A DNA stretch of 64,000 nucleotides from Pseudomonas sp. TNT3. Lineage in GTDB: Bacteria; Pseudomonadota; Gammaproteobacteria; Pseudomonadales; Pseudomonadaceae. Position 1 is the stretch's first letter; each line of letters begins with the position of its first letter. The stretch covers positions 1 to 64,000 of the forward strand of contig NZ_WFGV02000029.1 in assembly GCF_010095445.2 (NCBI RefSeq), given 5' to 3'. The position numbers and the translations under genes were made by a program. The notes beneath the pieces are model-generated. The model had not been told where the DNA came from, ran no database searches, and saw only the letters and a list, made by a program, of their open reading frames with translations. Shown here piece by piece: positions 51,030 to 59,851 of this stretch.

Positions 51030-52256
51030 GTGATACGTCGCTTAATTATGATCGGTGGCTGGACAGAGATTTATGTAAAGGCTAAGGCGTGTGGCTTCCA
51101 TCTGACCGTCGTACAGCAAAAAGAAGATATTACATTCGAAGACTTTCTTATCACGGATCAAATTATTTCTTCTCCCATGGGCGAAAAAGTAGTGATCGAC
51201 CTGGTTGAGACGCTGCACGGGCGGGAACCCTATCACGCGGTCGTTTCCTTTCAAGAGTTTGGCCTCTTGAACGCAGCGCTGATCCAGGAACGGCTGGGCA
51301 TCTTGGGAAACCCTATTGGCCCGGTTTTATTAACGCGCGACAAAGGGCATATGCGCGCGCACATGAAGGCAAACGGCATACCATCGATTCCATTCGCAAC
51401 CGTTAACAGCCCTGAAGAGGTGATCGCTTTTGCACAGCAGTGCGGATGGCCCATCATCATCAAGCCGGTGAACGGTGCGGGGAGTCTACAAGTGCACAAA
51501 CTGTTTTCAGAAGATGAAGTCGTGCCAGCCTATAACGCGATCAAACAGGATTTTTTGACCACCGATTTAATTAAATACGACTTTCCTGACATCGGGATCA
51601 TCGCCGAAAAGTTTATCGAAGGGCCAGAAGTCAGCGTCGAGGCCATTTCCTGGGACGGTCATCACACGATACTAGGCGTCACCGACAAAATCACAACCGG
51701 CTATCCTGGTTTTGTAGAGACCGGGCACAGTATGCCCTCGGCACTTGCCCCTGAAAAAATTGATGCCATCAAACGCCTGACCACCTCTTTCCTGACCTCC
51801 ATTGGTCACATGTATGGTCCCTCTCATACGGAAATCATCTTTTCAGAAACGGGGCCCGTCATCGTCGAGTCTCATACACGCACGGGCGGCGACCGCATTT
51901 TTGAAATGACCGAGTTAGCGTGTGGCGTCGACATGTTTACCGCTACGCTTCAAGGCTTGTCTGGGGCATTCCCAGACATTCAAATGACTAAAACCAACGG
52001 GGCCGCTATTCGGTATCTGTCGTTGCCGACTGGCCGGGTGGCGAGCATTGCAGGGCTGGATACCGTTCACCAATCGCCTGGCGTCGTCAGGTGCGATATC
52101 ACGGTTAAGGCGGGGGACATCTGCAAACGCCCTCAGAACTCAGATGAAAGGGCTGGCTACATTCTTGCGAACGGGGACAGTGGACCGCAGGCCATTGACA
52201 ATGTGATGCGAGCCTTAGCCAAGGTCACGGTTGAAGTGGAGCGCCTTGATGCCTAG
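51030..52256 (+). CDS. ATP-grasp ligase 2
   Basis: A 408-aa ATP-grasp enzyme. WPIIIKPVNGAGSLQVHKLF and AEKFIEGPEVSVEAISW form the ATP site; GPSHTEIIFSETGPVIVES and HTRTGGDRIFEM carry the metal ligands. It is related to ligase 1 but not a close copy, suggesting a different acceptor. The gene overlaps the transporter start by 8 bp, so the two are translationally coupled. Likely job: a second amide bond in the same small product. Confidence 0.9.
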   Translation: MIRRLIMIGGWTEIYVKAKACGFHLTVVQQKEDITFEDFLITDQIISSPMGEKVVIDLVETLHGREPYHAVVSFQEFGLLNAALIQERLGILGNPIGPVLLTRDKGHMRAHMKANGIPSIPFATVNSPEEVIAFAQQCGWPIIIKPVNGAGSLQVHKLFSEDEVVPAYNAIKQDFLTTDLIKYDFPDIGIIAEKFIEGPEVSVEAISWDGHHTILGVTDKITTGYPGFVETGHSMPSALAPEKIDAIKRLTTSFLTSIGHMYGPSHTEIIFSETGPVIVESHTRTGGDRIFEMTELACGVDMFTATLQGLSGAFPDIQMTKTNGAAIRYLSLPTGRVASIAGLDTVHQSPGVVRCDITVKAGDICKRPQNSDERAGYILANGDSGPQAIDNVMRALAKVTVEVERLDA

Positions 52257-53499
52257 CTTGCTCTCGCTCATTGCCGGCCGGGAATTCAGGAAATACATAG
52301 CCGCGTCTATATTAACCGCCATTGGCAGCGGCATGTATTTCGTTGCCATTTCTTGGTACATCTACACAACCTCTGGCTCCGCAATGGCAGTCGGTTGGGT
52401 GTTGATCGTTTCTTCATTGCCGGGTTTGTTGTTTTCACCGTGGATTGGGGTGTTGGTTGACCGGTGGAACGTTCGATCCATTTGCATAGTGACCGATTTT
52501 GCGCGCGCGCTGATTTTGCTGTTCGTTGCGGTTTCGATGTACTACGGGGTATTGGGGCTCACAGCAATTTACCTGGCGACCTTTCTGATCGCGCTGTGTG
52601 AGCACTTCTTCCAACCGGCCGTGGGGGCGTTGATACGCGATATTGTCCCGAAGGAGCGCCTGCTTGAGGCCAATGTTTCGAGCAGTATGAGCATGCAAAT
52701 CGGCTTGCTCATTGGCGCAAGTATTGGCGGCTTTTTAGTTGCGATGTTCGGCACGCAATATGTGGTAGTCATTAATGTCATTTCCTTTTCCATCTCTGGT
52801 GTCCTTACCCTATGGATAAAGCACACGCCCGCGATCAAACATGCAGTCGAAAGGTTAGTCACGCCCGGCGCCATGAGAGAGTTTTATGACGCGATTCGCT
52901 ATGCGATTGGCACACGCTTTGTTATTGGGCTGGCGGTCCAGCAGATGTTTATTTATGTAACGCTTTCTGTGTGCAATACACTTCTGCCGATTTTCGTTGA
53001 TAGAGAGCTTTCAGCGGGCGCCCAAGGGTTTGGGTTAATTGATGCCGTGTGGGGAGTGGGTGCCATCTGTGGCGGCTTTTCACTGACCTGTATTGTGAAA
53101 AAAATACACGCTGAGTGGTTTGGCGTGGTCGGCCTAGGTGCGATTTCCTTTTTGCTGTTTATTTTCCTGACGGCAAACAGTGTCCCTCAAGCGGCGGCTG
53201 CTTATTTCCTGTTAGGCGCATGTGTCGTCATGATTCGGGTCAATTCAGACACCCTTATTGCTACAGGCGTAGAGCCCTCGCAGTTTGGAAAAGTCAAAGC
53301 AGCCATTTCGATGTTCATCTCTTATGTGAGCCTGATTGCTTACGCCGGGGTGGGTTACCTGGGAGATATAATGTCTGTTCGTTGGATTTATTCCATATTG
53401 AGCGTAGTTATTCTATGCTCCGCGCTGGGAATGATATGGAAAAACATATTAAAAGACAGGCATTTGTTATTGATAGATAAAATCGACAGCGCTAATTAA
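52249..53499 (+). CDS. MFS exporter of the biosynthetic cluster
   Basis: A 416-aa major facilitator with about 12 helices and the antiporter-type signature LVDRWNVRSICIVTDFARAL after helix 2. The ATG at 52249 has GGAG 8 bp upstream and overlaps the ligase stop; a longer frame from 52231 is unlikely. As last gene of the operon it most likely exports the finished metabolite and gives self-protection. The region after it degenerates into repeats and an IS fragment, marking the cluster's right edge. Confidence 0.88.
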   Translation: MPSLLSLIAGREFRKYIAASILTAIGSGMYFVAISWYIYTTSGSAMAVGWVLIVSSLPGLLFSPWIGVLVDRWNVRSICIVTDFARALILLFVAVSMYYGVLGLTAIYLATFLIALCEHFFQPAVGALIRDIVPKERLLEANVSSSMSMQIGLLIGASIGGFLVAMFGTQYVVVINVISFSISGVLTLWIKHTPAIKHAVERLVTPGAMREFYDAIRYAIGTRFVIGLAVQQMFIYVTLSVCNTLLPIFVDRELSAGAQGFGLIDAVWGVGAICGGFSLTCIVKKIHAEWFGVVGLGAISFLLFIFLTANSVPQAAAAYFLLGACVVMIRVNSDTLIATGVEPSQFGKVKAAISMFISYVSLIAYAGVGYLGDIMSVRWIYSILSVVILCSALGMIWKNILKDRHLLLIDKIDSAN

Positions 53500-53642
53500 A
53501 CCGTCTAAAAAACCAAACATTTAGTTTCTGGACTGGCCGCTATCAAATCGGACACTTGCACTCCGTTAATTTGATTCCGCTGCAAACGCCTAAGGACGGT
53601 CTGAAGTACCCACCGATTTTTGATGCCCTCACTACTTGAGGC

Positions 53643-53837
53643 TCAAAAAATCATACATCGGCGAAAATCAGACCTTTCTTTTTTCCTTATTCCACGGTTC
53701 TTTCCTTTGGTTGCGGTAGGGATGGCCGTTACTTGGCGCTTGATCACGCGAAACGGATGCTCAACCTTCGCCCGCACCTGCGCTTTCGCGTATTCGATCT
53801 TGCGTCCACTACGAAAATCCGTGTCGAGCGCGAGCAA
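53643..53837 (-). pseudogene. IS5-family transposase remnant
   Basis: The minus strand encodes RKIEYAKAQVRAKVEHPFRV then IKRQ, the conserved C-terminal block of IS5-type DDE transposases; sequence after that loses similarity. The rest of the transposase and the terminal repeats were not found. It lies 144 bp beyond the cluster's exporter. Confidence 0.7.
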
Positions 53838-53919
53838 CTCGAAATTGAACGACCGCTTCTGGCCGATTTAGCGGCCTTTTGCGAAAGGCGCATCTATCTG
53901 GATACGGTCGCTCACCAAC

Positions 53920-53966
53920 GTCTGCTTTTGGCCGATTTCTGCCTGTCACAACCGACTGAAATCGAT
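53920..53966. repeat. Copy of the GGCCAAAAGCGGAC palindromic repeat (inverted)
   Basis: GTCTGCTTTTGGCCGATTTC begins at 53920 and continues into CAACCGACTGAAATCGAT; it is the reverse-orientation arm plus centre of the element seen at 39213-39259. Confidence 0.6.
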
Positions 53967-54030
53967 CCCGATCAGACGTTGAAGCCCTCACGAGGGACGA
54001 GTGAGCGTAGCGAACACCTTGAACAGTTTG

Positions 54031-54393
54031 TCAGGCGTATAAGCCATACCCTGCCGCGATGATCAGCGGAGAAACCAGCAACGTTGCCCAGAATCCCGAC
54101 TTTGGAACAGCAATGACGCAAATGATCGAAATCATAAGCACATAGATGCCAACAATTTTTAGTAACGCGAGATCGCCAACAGCTACGGCGTGAATCGCAG
54201 TCTGCCCTGCGAGCATAAAAAGCGGCCCCAGCATGGTAAACCAGAGGGCTGTGCGCCGATCTTCGTGCGCTTTAAATTGGTCAACGAAGCCAGAATCTAC
54301 AGCGGCGGCGAATGCTGTTTTGAACTTGACAATACCGAATGGAATATGGAGAACGCCCAGGGCGAACAGGGTCCATGCGACGATGTTTGACAT
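54031..54393 (-). CDS. DUF6463-like small membrane protein
   Basis: A 120-aa protein with four predicted membrane helices (IVAWTLFALGVLHIPFGIV; LWFTMLGPLFMLAGQTAI; IVGIYVLMISIICVIAV; and a C-terminal one). Small hydrophobic proteins with this start and an AHEDRRTALWFT loop are annotated DUF6463; function unknown. It lies between two repeat copies at the edge of the acquired region. Confidence 0.7.
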   Translation of the reverse strand: MSNIVAWTLFALGVLHIPFGIVKFKTAFAAAVDSGFVDQFKAHEDRRTALWFTMLGPLFMLAGQTAIHAVAVGDLALLKIVGIYVLMISIICVIAVPKSGFWATLLVSPLIIAAGYGLYA

Positions 54394-54835
54394 GCCTTAT
54401 ATGCTCCGTATCGGCATTTGATTAAGAGAGCGCGGCACGCGGTCCCAGAGTGCGAAGCGAGCGGTTTGGGTTTCTTGTCGCGATGGCGTGTCGAATAACA
54501 TTCCTTGTCATCCCGTAAGTCGTTGTCTGGCTTAGAAGTGATCACGGTAAATACGACATTGTTCAAGGAGAAACGCAACATGGGTGACGGCAGGACTGCT
54601 GCCCCCTGAAGCTACCTATTTGCCATCTCCGTGTCTACCGTCCACTTTTGGCCGTTTTCTGACTGTCGCGAAGGGCCGCAGCCGGCCAAAAACGGACAGT
54701 ACCGAATCGCTGCGAGCAACCCATCGACTGCTCAAGGTCGCACCCTCGCTGGCGGACCTTAAACAAGCCGACGGGATCAGACGCGAGCATTTGGCCGAGG
54801 GGCTGCACTATCGGCCAACAATGCTCCAGCCGGTG
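54394..54835. other. Gene-poor stretch with a full repeat copy
   Basis: Contains the palindrome at 54640-54697 and no supported gene. Open frames here are antisense to the aldose-epimerase-like gene or lack start signals. Confidence 0.4.
54640..54697. repeat. Complete GGCCAAAAGCGGAC-type palindrome
   Basis: GTCCACTTTTGGCCG (54640-54654) and CGGCCAAAAACGGAC (54683-54697) pair with two mismatches around a 28-base centre containing CTGTCGCGAAGGG. This is the most complete member of the family in the window. Confidence 0.7.
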
Positions 54836-56050
54836 TCACCCCTTGGTCAGATCAACCAACGGCGTCTGCCGCACTTCAGTCTCCCGCCCATCCTGAATCT
54901 CGCTCACCTGCTTCAAGGCCTTATCCACCGCCGCCTTATCCGCCAACAAGCTGTAGCTGATGCGGAACTGCTTGTGTTCCTTGGGCCCGATTGTCGGTAC
55001 CAGGTTCAGTGGCCGCTGATAACGGCGGTTGTAGGAAAAACTTGTCCCCGGTTCCAGCCCCGTGACATAGCCCTGGCCTTGGGTATCGGTGTTTTTCCAC
55101 AGGGAAAACACGGGCAGTGTCTGGGTATTGAAGCCGACCGAAATGCCCAGGCTGCCGGCCTTGTTATGCAACACGGTCAACGTATCGCCCTTGGCATCGG
55201 CATACGGCACCACGTTGTAAACCGTTTCGTCGTAGTCCTTGGTCGGTGCGCGGTAGGTTTGCCAGTCGGGCAGATCGCCCTTGGCCTTGTCGTTGAACGG
55301 CGACACCTGTTTTACCGGCGCAGCGAAACGAGCGCCCTGCTCCAGGAACGGGGTGCTGAAGTTGCTGTGATACAGCGCCTGGTATTCCTTCGGATAGTCG
55401 CCGTTGTTGGTCAGGGTATCGTTTAGGGCGAACTCTACGCTGCCGGGTTCGGTGACCAGTTCGGTCGCGACCGAGAAGTCGACCTTCTTGAATGCCTGCT
55501 CTTTCAGTTCGCCGCGCAGGGTGATGGCGTACGGTGGTTTTTCATCGATATGCAGGGTGACTTTGTTCGCAGGAATGTTGGCGGCCCGACCGTGCAGGGT
55601 CAGCAGTTCGCCGTTGTCGACGCCGGGGTGGCCGACCCATTCGTATCCGCAGCGGGTGACCAGCTCATTGAAACCTTCCAACCAGCCCAGACCACCGCGG
55701 CCATTGAGTTCGATGAAGGACGGATTGACCACTTCCTTGACCGGCGAATCCCAGCCCATGCGCACATTGCCGACCGAGGCCTGCAAGACGTTCATTCCGC
55801 GAGTCGGCACTACCGAGAGTTTCATCGTGCCGTTATCGATGTCGACGATGCTGACGCCCTCCTGCCGACCGCCGTGCAAGGTGCGCAGGGTAACGCTGAA
55901 GGGTTTGTCGGTTGTTATTCCGAGTTGCTGGCTGGTGATCTGCCAGTTCTGGGCGGCTTTGTCGGTGTCGAGCAGAACGTAATCCCAGGCCATGGCGTGG
56001 GAGGCAGCGGACAGTGCGCTGAGGGCTACAAAGAGTTTGAGCGGGGTCAT
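54836..56050 (-). CDS. Periplasmic aldose 1-epimerase-like protein (DUF4432)
   Basis: A 404-aa protein with a signal peptide (LFVALSALSAASHAMAWD, cleavage after AMA). The mature part has the galactose-mutarotase-like fold of DUF4432: LSVVPTRGMNVLQASVGNVR, NELVTRCGYEWVGHPGVDNG, LTLHGRAANIP and YQALYHSNFSTP, containing His and Glu candidates for sugar binding. Periplasmic location is unusual for a mutarotase; its sugar is unknown. It is a single gene on the minus strand. Confidence 0.82.
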   Translation of the reverse strand: MTPLKLFVALSALSAASHAMAWDYVLLDTDKAAQNWQITSQQLGITTDKPFSVTLRTLHGGRQEGVSIVDIDNGTMKLSVVPTRGMNVLQASVGNVRMGWDSPVKEVVNPSFIELNGRGGLGWLEGFNELVTRCGYEWVGHPGVDNGELLTLHGRAANIPANKVTLHIDEKPPYAITLRGELKEQAFKKVDFSVATELVTEPGSVEFALNDTLTNNGDYPKEYQALYHSNFSTPFLEQGARFAAPVKQVSPFNDKAKGDLPDWQTYRAPTKDYDETVYNVVPYADAKGDTLTVLHNKAGSLGISVGFNTQTLPVFSLWKNTDTQGQGYVTGLEPGTSFSYNRRYQRPLNLVPTIGPKEHKQFRISYSLLADKAAVDKALKQVSEIQDGRETEVRQTPLVDLTKG

Positions 56051-56258
56051 GGCGGCAGCCTTTCTTGGAGTTGTGCCATTTTTATAAACTCGATGAAACG
56101 TTTCAGCAAGCTAAAAAAGCGACCCCATGCCGATACACCAACGCTCACAACAGAGGCCATCGTTGCCCACCACAATGCAACCTTTGGGTGGCCATTCTGC
56201 CGAGTCGTTCAGGCTGAGGACGCGCTGCGCCATTGTTCAAGTTCGAGCACCGTTATGA

Positions 56259-57620
56259 TCACCCCCGCCACAGGTGCACGCCCAGGCCGACGATTGCGCA
56301 GGCGATCAACACCTGAATAACGCCCCGCTTGAAGCGAAACAAGGCAACAGCTGCCGCGATGGCGATCAGTGCAGAGGGCCAGTCCAGGCTACCGCTCAAG
56401 CCGTTCGGCCAAAGCACGTGATAACCGAAGAAACAGGCCAGATTGAGGATCACGCCCACCACTGCCGCTGTAATGGCCGTCAGCGGTGCCGTGAACCTGA
56501 GTTCGTTGTGGGTCGACTCCACCAGCGGGCCTCCCGCGAGGATGAACAGGAACGAGGGCAGAAAGGTGAACCACGTCACCAGGGAGGCGGCGACCGCCCC
56601 CGCCAGAAACAGTTGATCGGCGCCGAACACCTGCGAAACATAGGCCCCGATAAACCCGACGAAAGCCACCACCATGATCAGCGGCCCTGGCGTGGTTTCC
56701 CCCAGCGCCAGCCCGTCGATCATCTGTGTCGGCGTCAACCAGCCGTAGTGACCCACCGCGCCTTGGTAGACATACGGGAGCACCGCGTAGGCTCCGCCGA
56801 AGGTCAGCAGCGCGGCCTTGGTAAAGAACCAGCTCATTTGGGTCAAGGTCCCGTCCCAGCCAAAGAGTGCCGTCAGAATCCCCATCGGCAATGCCCAGAG
56901 TGCGGCGCCAATCAAGGCGAGTGATGCCGTTTTCGACCCGCTGAACCGGGCATGCTCCGGTGGCGGTGTGTCGTCATCGATCAAGGCCGGACCGAAGGAT
57001 TTTCTGGCGGCGCCATGGCCACCGGTTGTGAATTTATCGGGCGCGAGACGCCCGCCGACATAGCCGATCAGTGCGGCGCCCAGAACGATCAGCGGGAACG
57101 GAACATTGAACGCGAAGATCGCGGTAAACGACGCTGCCGCTATCGCCCATAGCCAATTATTCTTCAGTGCCCGAGAGCCGATTCGATGGGCCGCCTGCAC
57201 CACGATGGCGGTCACGGCTGGCTTGATGCCATAGAACAGCCCGGCCACCACCGGCATTTCGCCGAAGGCGATGTACATCCACGACAACGCGATCAGGATG
57301 AACAACGAAGGCAGTACGAAGAGTACGCCAGCCATCACCCCGCCCCAGGTTCGATGCATCAGCCAGCCGATATAGGTCGCCAACTGCTGAGCCTCTGGCC
57401 CAGGCAGCAACATGCAGTAGTTGAGGGCATGCAGGAATCTGCGCTCGGAGATCCATCGCCGCCGCTCGACCAATTCCTGGTGCATGATCGAGATCTGCCC
57501 CGCAGGCCCGCCGAAACTGATGAAGCCGAGTTTCAACCAGAACCAGAACGCCTCACGCAAACCGATCGCTTGCGGCCTCGACAGCGCTTCTTCAACCATG
57601 GATGCGGCCACCTTGCTCAT
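56259..57620 (-). CDS. chrA: Chromate efflux transporter ChrA
   Basis: A 453-aa CHR-superfamily protein made of two homologous halves. The first half has GFISFGGPAGQISIMHQE and LLPGPEAQQLATYIGWL; the second has LLTFGGAYAVLPYVYQGAV and LALGETTPGPLIMVVAFVG. About ten to twelve membrane helices are predicted. It expels chromate and gives resistance. No chrB or chrC regulator/accessory gene is adjacent. The 207-bp gap before the DUF4432 gene shows nothing. Confidence 0.92.
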   Translation of the reverse strand: MSKVAASMVEEALSRPQAIGLREAFWFWLKLGFISFGGPAGQISIMHQELVERRRWISERRFLHALNYCMLLPGPEAQQLATYIGWLMHRTWGGVMAGVLFVLPSLFILIALSWMYIAFGEMPVVAGLFYGIKPAVTAIVVQAAHRIGSRALKNNWLWAIAAASFTAIFAFNVPFPLIVLGAALIGYVGGRLAPDKFTTGGHGAARKSFGPALIDDDTPPPEHARFSGSKTASLALIGAALWALPMGILTALFGWDGTLTQMSWFFTKAALLTFGGAYAVLPYVYQGAVGHYGWLTPTQMIDGLALGETTPGPLIMVVAFVGFIGAYVSQVFGADQLFLAGAVAASLVTWFTFLPSFLFILAGGPLVESTHNELRFTAPLTAITAAVVGVILNLACFFGYHVLWPNGLSGSLDWPSALIAIAAAVALFRFKRGVIQVLIACAIVGLGVHLWRG

Positions 57621-58033
57621 TGGGTTGTTCCTGTTTCACGCGGGCCTGCTTACCGTTGCGCTGTCACGTCTGATCCATTGGCTCGAGCGCACAGTATGTG
57701 CCGCGCTATTGAACGGTTGCTTTGAAGGTTTTGCAAGGCAGGAAGAAGTGAAACGCGCGTCGGTGGCGGTGGGTGAATTTGCCAGTTGCGTACCGCGCTG
57801 TTGTTCGGCAGTTCGCCAATGATCGGCTCTAATCGATTCCTGTCGTTGAGAAACCGTAGCCATGGTCCGTTTTCAGCCGGTCACGACGGCAAAAGAAACG
57901 GCCAATCGCTATTCGTCCCTATACGCTGAAAATCAATGTGTGTTTATAGAATCATTTCATGATATTACAAAGCAAAATGATATTGAGTTAGTTAAGCTGG
58001 TTTTTTGCCGTACGTTTAAAAATGGAATGTTGT
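57621..58033. other. Gap upstream of the PBP gene
   Basis: 413 bp without a supported gene. It contains a repeat copy at 57865-57903 and an AT-rich stretch (57930-58020) that probably carries the PBP promoter; no clear -35/-10 was assigned. Confidence 0.4.
57865..57903. repeat. Degenerate copy of the GGCCAAAAGCGGAC repeat
   Basis: GTCCGTTTTCAGCCGGTCAC from 57865, then CGGCAAAAGAAACGGCC, is close to the left arm and centre of the copy at 39213. Confidence 0.5.
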
Positions 58034-59746
58034 ATGAGGCTCTTCGGGCAAAACCCGCGATTCACGATTGTTATAGCTATTTTTTGCTTCTTTTCAATGA
58101 TACTTGCCGCGAGAATTACTTATCTCGCGATTTTCTCCCATGAATTTCTGAATAACGAAGGCCGCAAACGCTCAACACGACTTATTGAAACCGTCCCCAT
58201 TCGCGGCACCATATTTGACCGATTCAATGAACCCTTGGCAGTTTCCACCCCCGTCAGCACTTTGTGGGTAAACCCTAAACACTTCACCCCCACCAAACAG
58301 CAGGCAATACTATTAAACGAGCATCTTGATATCGATGCCTCGCTGGTCGGCCATTTGAGCTTGAACACCCAAGGCAGGTCCTTCGCTTACCTGGCCAGAA
58401 GGGTTGATCCGCAGGTGGCAAGCAAGATCGTCGAGCTCTCTATTCCGGGCCTCTATGAGCGCCATGAATACAAACGTTTTTACCCACAGTCTTCGATGCT
58501 GGCCCAGACGTTGGGCTTTACCAACATCGACCAGAAAGGCATTGAAGGCATCGAGTTGCTATACAACCATCAACTGTCCGGCAGGGCCGGTCTGGAAGAA
58601 CGGACGTTAAACCTGCACAAGCGAGTCACCAGCGAAATTCTTGTGCACAAGCCCGTCATACCTGGAGACGATCTGTTTTTAACCATTGACTCCACACTTC
58701 AGTACTACGTTGAAAAAGCATTATTGAAGAGCGTCAAGGAGAATGCAGCCCGGTCGGCAAGTGCCATTCTTATACACGCCAAAACAGGGGAAATATTAGC
58801 GTTATCCACGATGCCCTCATTCAATCCAAATGCGCGTAAAAGTTTTAGCGCGGAGGCCATCCGAAACCGAGTATTTACTGATGTGTATGAACCAGGTTCA
58901 GTGATAAAGCCATTTAGCATGGCCGCTGTTTTAAAAGCAGGCATCATTGACAAGAACGCCATCATTCAAATAGCACCCGGCTTCGTCAAAATTGATGGAT
59001 ACACGATTCGCGATGTAGGCCGGGATAAACAGTTGGACCTGCCGGGCATTATCCGTCGCTCTTCCAACGTGGGGATGAGCAAGGTGGCGATACCGACGGG
59101 AGGAGCAGCTATTTCGCGATTACTGACTGAATTGGGATTCGGAGATAACACTTCGATCTACTTCCCGGGGGAAAGTGTGGGGACTGTTCCAGCCCGGCGA
59201 GTATGGTCGGATATCGCCACAGCAAGCCTTTCATACGGCTACAGCTTATCGGTCAATCTGGCTCAACTTGCTCAGGCATATACCGTCTTTGCCAATGATG
59301 GAAACCTGGTTCCCTTGTCGATAATCAAAGGTGAGCCCCAGCAACCCCGCAATGTCATAAGCCCGGAGGTCGCCAACAGTATTCTGGAGATGCTGGTGGG
59401 TGCAGTCGATGGCGCCGGAGCAGGCGGAAAGCGCGCAGCGATTGACGGTTATGTCATTGCGGGTAAAAGCGGGACCTCTCGCAAGGCCTCCGGAGGCGGC
59501 TATCAAAGCAATAAATACAGAGCCATGTTCGTGGGTATCGCGCCGGCCAATGCACCTGAATTCATTATGGCTGTACTGGTCGACGAACCCTCCGCCAAGG
59601 GTTACTTCGGGGGAGCGATTGCAGCACCGATCTTCAAGGAGGTACTTGAAGATGTGCTTCGTGTCAGAAATGTGCCGAGTAGCCGGAGTCAGGCTTTACC
59701 AGCAGCTCGAGGCACGATTGGCACAGACACTACCGGCCCGGTCTAG
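58034..59746 (+). CDS. Class B penicillin-binding protein (FtsI/PBP3 paralogue)
   Basis: A 570-aa peptidoglycan transpeptidase. One N-terminal membrane anchor (FTIVIAIFCFFSMILAARIT) is followed by the dimerisation/pedestal region (PIRGTIFDRFNEPLAVS) and the transpeptidase domain with SxxK (S289, EPGSVIKPF), SxN (S343-S344-N345) and KSGT (K478). It is not in a division-wall cluster, so it is the accessory PBP3-like protein of pseudomonads (PbpC/PBP3a type) rather than essential FtsI. The ATG at 58034 is preferred to one 12 bp upstream by its spacing to GGA; both are possible. Confidence 0.9.
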   Translation: MRLFGQNPRFTIVIAIFCFFSMILAARITYLAIFSHEFLNNEGRKRSTRLIETVPIRGTIFDRFNEPLAVSTPVSTLWVNPKHFTPTKQQAILLNEHLDIDASLVGHLSLNTQGRSFAYLARRVDPQVASKIVELSIPGLYERHEYKRFYPQSSMLAQTLGFTNIDQKGIEGIELLYNHQLSGRAGLEERTLNLHKRVTSEILVHKPVIPGDDLFLTIDSTLQYYVEKALLKSVKENAARSASAILIHAKTGEILALSTMPSFNPNARKSFSAEAIRNRVFTDVYEPGSVIKPFSMAAVLKAGIIDKNAIIQIAPGFVKIDGYTIRDVGRDKQLDLPGIIRRSSNVGMSKVAIPTGGAAISRLLTELGFGDNTSIYFPGESVGTVPARRVWSDIATASLSYGYSLSVNLAQLAQAYTVFANDGNLVPLSIIKGEPQQPRNVISPEVANSILEMLVGAVDGAGAGGKRAAIDGYVIAGKSGTSRKASGGGYQSNKYRAMFVGIAPANAPEFIMAVLVDEPSAKGYFGGAIAAPIFKEVLEDVLRVRNVPSSRSQALPAARGTIGTDTTGPV

Positions 59747-59851
59747 AGACCCGTCAGCTCAAGGCAGCAGCGGCTGGACAGACCAGCATCGACCTTCTGT
59801 ACTGACCTTGCCGCGAGACAACAGTCAGGCGTATCAACTGGAGCCGTTGCA

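Larger units (their letters stand above)
53500..54030. other. Right junction region of the cluster
   Basis: This 530-bp non-genic stretch holds the IS5 remnant, a repeat copy and a broken GCGGCCTTTTGCGAAAGGCG piece near 53870. No functional gene is supported. Confidence 0.5.

Noticed and set aside
45197..53499. Tabtoxin or phaseolotoxin cluster
   Set aside because: A LysA homologue and ATP-grasp ligase recall tabtoxin, but the beta-lactam synthetase and DapD-like genes are absent; phaseolotoxin's amidinotransferase is absent, and neither pathway uses an A-T-R protein with a sulfation pair.
54584..55426. 280-codon plus-strand frame
   Set aside because: Mostly antisense to the aldose-epimerase-like gene; its first part lies in the palindromic repeat.
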